Shown here one piece after another: positions 57,562 through 64,000 of a stretch of DNA of 64,000 nucleotides. Each line of letters begins with the position of its first letter. Positions within the stretch are counted from its first letter, which is position 1. The translations under genes were made by a program, and so were the position numbers. The stretch comes from Pagrus major (Eukaryota > Chordata > Actinopteri > Spariformes > Sparidae): positions 24,658,197 through 24,722,196 of the forward strand of contig NC_133230.1 in the NCBI RefSeq assembly GCF_040436345.1. Direction: 5' to 3'. The notes under the pieces are model-generated. The model made no database searches, was not told where the DNA came from, and worked only from the letters and a program-made list of their open reading frames with translations.

Positions 57562-58309
57562 TGCCTCCTTTCATCCCAGACAAATCTGACTGACAAGAAC
57601 ATCTGAAGCACAGAGATTTGTCCCAGACTTCTCACCTTTCTGCCTCAATCTCACTGACCTAGAAAGAGCAGATTACAGATGTGATTTAAACAGAAGTTAC
57701 GCAACCTTTGACAGTAGATGAGATGCGATTCTAAGTATTATCAATTCACTTATCACTTTTGCAACAACCTCTCTCCAGATTGTTGAAAAGACTCATCTGA
57801 GCGAGGAGGTTATCAGACTGAAATGACACAGAAACCTGGCTCACAGCCACGTTAGCATGGAGCTACATCAACAGCGGCGTGTTGGATATAAAATTAAAAG
57901 GATAGAGCTCTTTGTCCTTTTTTTCTACTTTCAGGCCCACTCATGTTTTATAAACAGTCATAGCTAGACTGACTCAGCACTGTCCATCCCCCACGGCAGA
58001 CACGCACAAACACACACACAAACTTCAAGGAACAATGTGTACATAGACTGCTGATAGAGTAACCTTGGATAGCAGATAGCAAGTGAAGCAGCGCAGGCAA
58101 TGTTTTGGTAAGCTCTCATAAATGGTGATGATGACACAGCAAGGACTAGGATTTTTTTCTCTCATTAAAAATTGAAACCTACATTTACATTTTGTAGTGA
58201 ACGGGAGTGAGTCTACAAACATGACATAGTTAAATGTGAACAGAGATAGAAAGACAATATTTTCACAAAAAGATCTTTCCCGTACATCTTACACCATTGC
58301 TCAAATAAT

Positions 58310-58560
58310 CTATTTTGATAATTAATAATTTAAGTAATTTTCCTGGCAAAAACATTTCCTCCTTCCTCCTTCCAGCTTCTCAGTTGTAAGTATTTGATGC
58401 CTTTTGTTACTGTCTGAATATCTTTAGTTTTTGGAGTGTTGGTTGGAAAGAACAGAGGACATCATCATGGCCTCTGGGAAAACGTGATATTTTTCACCAT
58501 TTTCTGACATGTTAATTAACTGACAATGAAAATAACGACTAGTTGCAGTTAGTGCTACAC
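58310..58560. mobile_element. hAT-like small repeat, reverse orientation
   Basis: Contains the reverse of the widespread fish repeat GGCTGCAACTAAC...: AAAATAACGACTAGTTGCAG and CACCATTTTCTGACATGTTA. No coding content. The hAT affiliation is from memory of the repeat type. Confidence 0.6.
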
Positions 58561-59643
58561 AATTAACCGCAAATATTATCGAAATCTCAATCAATGTTTT
58601 GATAAATGAACAAAATGTGTGACAAACAGCAATATGGAGAAGTAGAGTAGTGCTGCAAATCTTGTTGTTTGGCACAGACCCCAACAAATATTACATCATG
58701 TTTTTTATATTTTTTAATAGCAAAAATGGCCATTCCTTCAAACTATAAATCATATTGCTGTCAATATTCCAGTCATTTTGTGATAGATTGTCCACTTAAT
58801 GATGTTCAGAAATCTCATATTGTTGTTCAGCAACAATTACGGGTTTAATTCAATAATCATGAGGGTCGGGTCATGAAGAGGACGAGCACGATCTTGTACA
58901 AATCAAATTAAGTATTTCTCAAAGCGGAAAACATTTCTGTTTCATATTTAAACAAGTCTCGAGATGAGATGTTGGAATCCAGCTACAAGTTGGGAGATTC
59001 CAGCCGTCTGTGTTATTCCTGACAACACTCTGCTGTCTGCTCTGAATGAGCATGTGACTCATAATAGGTTGTAGTACATTTTGCTGGGGCTTAGGTGGTA
59101 CATTTGATTGTATGCGGCTCTTAGAGGAACAAAGAAACAAAGCTGGGCATTTTCACTGACTGTAATGCCATAACTCATGCAGCTGACTGAAGTAAGAGAA
59201 GTGGAACTGAAAACGAGGCTGCGGGCTGTCAGTCCTGCATCACTCACTGTGCAATAATCAACAAGGAAATGTTGGTTGAAAAAATTGCACTGTATGTGTG
59301 TGTGTGTGTTGTATAAATAAAGCTCACAGCTCACAAAGGAAAAAGACAGGGGTAGAGGTAGAGGGACAGGAAGGAAGACAGAAAACCAAAAATAGAATAA
59401 TATTTACAAGGCCAAATACAAATGGTGTACCATGAGGTAAAAGGACAGAAACATATTTTTGTTCACTAACTTACAGTGGCATCTACCCATACAGATATTA
59501 TTGGTTTATTTAAAATGAAAATAAATGCTCAACGCATTGAGATATAACATTTTAAAAAAGTGTATTATCTTTCCTAGTAATATCCGTATTCACCTTCACT
59601 GTGTATCAGGGTGGAGGCACAAATCTCAGTGACAAATGCTAAA

Positions 59644-59900
59644 ATAGGGCTGCAACTAACAATTACTATCAATTAATCAGTCGATTACAATTTTTTTGAT
59701 TCATCGATTTGTATAAATAAAACATCCGAAATTACTGAAAAAACTCAATTCTCAAAGCCCAAGGATGTCTACAAATTTACAATAAAATTAAGCAGAGAAA
59801 AGCTACAACTTCTTACATTTGTGAAGCTCAAACCAGAGAACATGGTTTTCTCTAGTTATTGTTTGTAATTTGAGCGAACTGACCCTTTAACTCAAGACTA
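59644..59900. mobile_element. hAT-like small repeat
   Basis: Begins ATAGGGCTGCAACTAACAAT, followed by AATTAATCAGTCGATTACAA and the CAAAGCCCAAGGATGTCT block typical of this family. Confidence 0.65.
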
Positions 59901-59996
59901 ACGATGACTACTGTCAAGTTAAATTGCATCTACAACCCAAAAATCAAATGACATAAAAAAGGTGTTGTGTAGTAATGTGCCATAATTTCACACGCT

Positions 59997-60010
59997 GTTA
60001 CCATGGCAAC
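59997..60010. promoter_or_regulatory. Perfect palindromic X-box (RFX)
   Basis: GTTACCATGGCAAC is a full RFX-type X-box. It lies in probable intronic DNA of the minus-strand gene, so an enhancer role is possible. Only the motif is seen. Confidence 0.45.
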
Positions 60011-62539
60011 CACTTCAAAGGCTTCACCATACTAGGTCGTGGTTTGAGCTGCATCTCAAGCACAAAGTAGCTCACAAAGAAAACAGGGCCTTCATCGCAC
60101 AAATGTAAATGCAACCTCAATGCATTAACCAACACAGTACTATAAGAAAAGGAGGTCAAGTTACTCTTAAGTGCAATATCTCTAGTTAAAAAAGGGAGGA
60201 GAACACTGTACCGTCTCCTCTATTCACATCTTTAGGCTTGGAAATGTCATTTCTATGAGACATATCTGATACATGGTTTATTGATGAGGACATTCCTCAT
60301 CTTGAGTTCACATCATGAGATTCCGAGTTAAAAATGGCCTACCTACTGTACGACATTTCCCATACATAAAATAACAGCAATGACGAAAACACAACTGACA
60401 AAACGTATGAATCAAGTACAATACATTTCCATTTTATACCTCCCTTCTCTGCTGCCTCTTTGACACCTCTATCTCTCCCTCACACACACACACACTTCAT
60501 GTACATTCACACACTTTGTCGAAGTAGCACCCACCCACACACCTCTGTAGTAAACAGACATCAGTGATGGGAGACTTGTCCTCATTGTGGTTTGAACCGT
60601 TTAACTAAACCAGCCTCTCTAAAACCTACTTGATGACACTGTATTATCAGCGTGGACCTGAAATGAGCAGTCTGGTGGTCTGGATTTTTAAGGCAAGCAA
60701 AGATTTTTACAGTAATGAAGAGAGTTGCATCAGTAGGCGTAGGAGGGAGATGAAGAGAATCTTCAAAAATAGTCCCTCCTGATGTGTTACCAATGTGGCA
60801 TGTTTCTGAGTTTAACAAATGGATATTAAGTTAACAGCTGACTCTGTGTCAGTGGCCAGCAGCAGGCACAATGGGACAACACTGGCCGCTAATCATGACC
60901 GCTACAGAAAACAGATGGCAGTTATTTCTGAATGTGCTAACATAAGGGAATGTTCCTGTGGCTCTCGTCCCATTACGAGTCGTCCACACAGTTAGGACCT
61001 GAAGACAGATGACGTGCATGTTCGACATCTCAATGAGAACGAACGGGGCGAGGTCGAGTCTGGACGAGAACAACGAGATGACTGTGGCGCGGAGGGAGGG
61101 CGCCAGTGGAAGACGTTTAAGTAGCTGTGTGTGAATAGGCCTTAAATCTAGTGTGTAATGTGTGAGGTTAAACTGAACAACAGGAGAATTGTTGCTTCTT
61201 TTCAGGCACCGGAGGAAGACTGGTCAGCGAGGTCAGTACAATGTCCTCTTCACAACACCAGCTATTCTCTCTGCAGAGACAGTTTAACATTAGATCTCTG
61301 TTTACTGACCGTGGTGAACTTTTAGTTTGTGAGATTGTGAGTTTGCACAACATGGTCTAATTTATTATATACCATCTCTTTCTTATTCCTACTCATTGTT
61401 TTTCTGGGGTCCCACGCAAGACGTGATTACCGGCAAGATGAGGAAACCCTGTCAGTTTTGGTCAATCTTGCTTTGGACAGCCATGAACTGGTAACCAGTT
61501 AATTTTTGAGAAAAAAATGCAGCCATGGTTTGTGAGAGCTGTCCAGCAGCTTGTGGTCAGAGCTAGCTTGTTTTTAAATCTCATCTTTCTTCTCCTCAAA
61601 ATGTTTTTCAATGCATTTAGTCAGAGTACTCTCTTGATGGTATAACATACTGAGACTTGAGGTACCAAACTAACTTTTTTAATCCCTTGCAGTCTACCAC
61701 ACTGATTGGCAGCATATTGGTCTCAATCATTCGGCTGAGTGACGGCATCGGACCGGGGTGTATCACACTTTCCCCCCGCCTGGCAGTGATGTAATCTTTG
61801 GCTGCGTGCCATCCTCAGACATGGCAGTTGGGTGCTTGTTCTTAATGTGGAAAAGTATAGTTTTTTTTAATCATTTTGATGGTGCAGTGTCTTGTAAGAG
61901 GGTGAATGGTGTCTGTCTCAGCCACTCCGCCCCCCCATCACTTGTCTCTGCACTGTGTAACTTCAGTGAGAAGGCAGGATCACAGCGTTAGATACATGTT
62001 TACTTCAAGATACAAGTTTTCAACACATAGCATTGTTATGACGCAATGAGTTTTGTTTGTTGTTTGTAGTTAGCACCTACTTCACGTCCAACATATTGTT
62101 ACAGACCTGGGATTTGTATTCATGACAGTGGTGTTGCGCTCAAAAACAGTGGGGGGCGCCAAATCGCACAAAATGACAACTTCTACATTACGTTGCTTTA
62201 AAAGTAGCATCACACAATTTACATTTGACTTTGTTGCCTTTCTGGAGGAAATGTTCCCACAGTGTGCAGCATTTGTTACTTTGCAGTGTGTGTGTGCGCG
62301 TTTCTCAGGGCTCCAGACTAACTTTTTTACACTGGTTGCACTGGTGCCCCTGATTTTTTCATTAACATGACCAATGACAAAGTTTTCACATTTTTGAGAG
62401 AATGTGCGACTAAAATAGTTGCATCCTGGAGTCCTGTGTATGCAAATTAACCGAGAGAGATATGCGTAACTGGTCAAAAATATTCTTGGTGGTTGACTGA
62501 TTAATGGTTAACCACTGACATCCCTAATTGTGACAGAGT
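60011..62539. other. Intronic or intergenic DNA, no gene seen
   Basis: Contains a short (CA)n run at about 60480 and no exon with both splice sites and protein-like composition. Open frames on both strands are unremarkable. Confidence 0.4.
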
Positions 62540-62865
62540 AGAGAGTTGCAACTAACAATTTGTTTCAATATCCATTAATCTGCCAATTACCTTCATGATT
62601 TATAGATTTAATGTTTAGTGTATGAAATTTTAAAAAGTTGTGAAAAACGCCAATCACAAATTCCCAGAGCCCCAAGTAACGTCTTCAAGTTGCTTCTTTT
62701 GTCCGACCAACAGTCCAAAACCGAAAGACTCTTCATTTACAATCATAAATTCGGGAAGAAAAGCAGCAAATCGTTACATTTAAGGCGCTGGAACCAGCAA
62801 ATGTTTGAAATTTTTGCTTTAAAAAGAATAGTTGGCGAATAATTTTCTTTCTATTGACTCAAACT
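62540..62865. mobile_element. hAT-like small repeat, longer copy
   Basis: Starts GAGTTGCAACTAACAATTTG and includes CCCAGAGCCCCAAGTAACGT and AAAGAATAGTTGGCGAATAA, in the family order. It produces a spurious open frame. Confidence 0.65.
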
Positions 62866-64000
62866 GAAAAAGAAAGTCTGAAATCAGGGAGAGTAAAATC
62901 CTACAGTTTATGCTGTGATTCCACCCCTGCAAAGACACACAAAGGACCTTTCCCTGCTACTGTTGACCTAATTTACAGATGACATGGAGCGGCACATACA
63001 AAATTAAAAACATCGCTGTCTCGCTCTTTGCAATCCAGAGCAAATTCAACATGTTCAATTCAGTGGGATGAGAGAGACTAACTGGATTTGCTTTGCCAGT
63101 TCCGTATAGAGAGAGAAGAAGGTGCAGCGGTTCTGAGTCGGTGGCATTTTGTGTCAGATAATTAAATGAAGCTGTTTGACCTCATCTGGCCTTTACTCCC
63201 TCTGACTAGGTGAAGTAATCTAGGCCGGTCCTTAAACTTATAGCCAATGTTTACCATTACAATCAGAGTCAATCAGACACAAAGTAAGCCATGACGTCTG
63301 TAATTTCAGATCCTCAAACTGTATGGGGCTAAGTTCATCTGCCTCAGGTTGTGAGAGCTGATTATCTGTTTATGGCAAATGAACAAAAGACAACAGCTGG
63401 AGTTTCATTGTGTCAGACAGGCTGCTGTGAAAGATGCTTCGTCACTGTCTTATGCTGACGAAGGCCTGGTCCTGTAGGCGTGACAATATGGTCTGGGTGA
63501 GACAAGGCCAAAGTACCACAGCCAAGGAACTAAGGACCGTCAAAATGTTTCAGTATGTTGTATGTTGTAATACTTCAGTTTTCTATAAAATAAACCCCCT
63601 TTTTCACAGTACTTATCATCTGCATTTTTCAGCAATAATAATTTCAGATTACTCATCTTCTGCAATCATTTCTCCACATAGTAGTTCTCATTGTTTGAGG
63701 CAGAGTCCACCATTCCCATGCGAGATTCAAATTATCTACCTACGCACAACTGATTCACAAGGTTGTAATTTTATCTCATTGATATTAGCCTCACAGTTCA
63801 CATTAAAAGCATTCAACTGGCAAAATAGGGGCGGCTTTTATTGTGAAGCAGTCACAGGAAACAATGAACTTGTCAAGGTGACAGCTCTAACCGCAGTCAT
63901 TTCCAGCATTTTATGTCAGTTTTAAATATTGCAGGAAGTAACAGAACAAGAGGGAGCAGCCACATTGAGTTGTTGTGTGGAAAACTACTTGCATGAAATC
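62866..64000. other. Intronic or intergenic DNA, no gene seen
   Basis: No exon or recognised repeat. The longest frame (63434-63925) has no family resemblance or domain character. Confidence 0.4.

Noticed and set aside
1-64000. CRISPR arrays, operons, phage or plasmid features
   Set aside because: None are present. Introns, SINE/LINE content and vertebrate gene families show nuclear vertebrate DNA.

Overview
This window looks like nuclear DNA of a ray-finned fish, probably a percomorph. The genes are split by short GT-AG introns. There are long (CA)n and (GA)n tracts, a tRNA-derived SINE, many small terminal-inverted-repeat elements and LINE 3' ends. The protein families are vertebrate: cytosolic 5'-nucleotidase I, ISG12/IFI27-like interferon-inducible proteins and a tandem-repeat galectin. 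Family names were assigned by reading the translations; no database search was possible.

Layout. 1-9253 has no coding exon I can support; it holds a SINE, small elements, microsatellites and a putative promoter module at 8362-8416. 9254-15541 (+) is a complete six-exon cytosolic 5'-nucleotidase IA-like gene (371 codons). 16.1-44.1 kb is an expanded array of ISG12 genes, all on the minus strand: two 'A' genes (18.4-19.0 and 36.3-37.0 kb), three 'B' genes (21.4-22.1 broken, 27.2-31.1, 39.3-41.3 kb) and one 'C' gene (42.7-44.1 kb), plus three leftover 5'-exon relics. The array has been rebuilt by segmental duplication. A block of about 5 kb carrying A+B occurs twice (about 17.1-22.16 and 35.1-40.1 kb). 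The 3' half of the nucleotidase gene was copied into the middle of the array (22163 to about 26.77 kb), where it is a pseudogene and cuts off the 5' half of one B gene.

44.25-47.3 kb is dominated by transposable elements: a large palindrome followed by LINE 3' ends. 48424-52909 (+) is a complete eight-exon galectin-8-like gene (296 codons) with an NRF1-type motif in its putative promoter. 55766-56230 (-) is the last coding exon of a gene I do not recognise, and 56.2-64 kb is probably its intron or intergenic DNA, rich in small elements.

Most notable is the B-type ISG12 subfamily. A fish-type repeat appears to have been inserted in its last exon, so the ancestral C-terminus (GGLVALI-stop) is stranded in the 3' UTR and replaced by a Lys/Ala then Asp/Pro tail that differs between copies. 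Functionally, the ISG12 array (interferon-induced, membrane) and galectin-8 (glycan sensing of damaged vesicles) are both innate-immunity genes, but nothing in the sequence shows that they are co-regulated.
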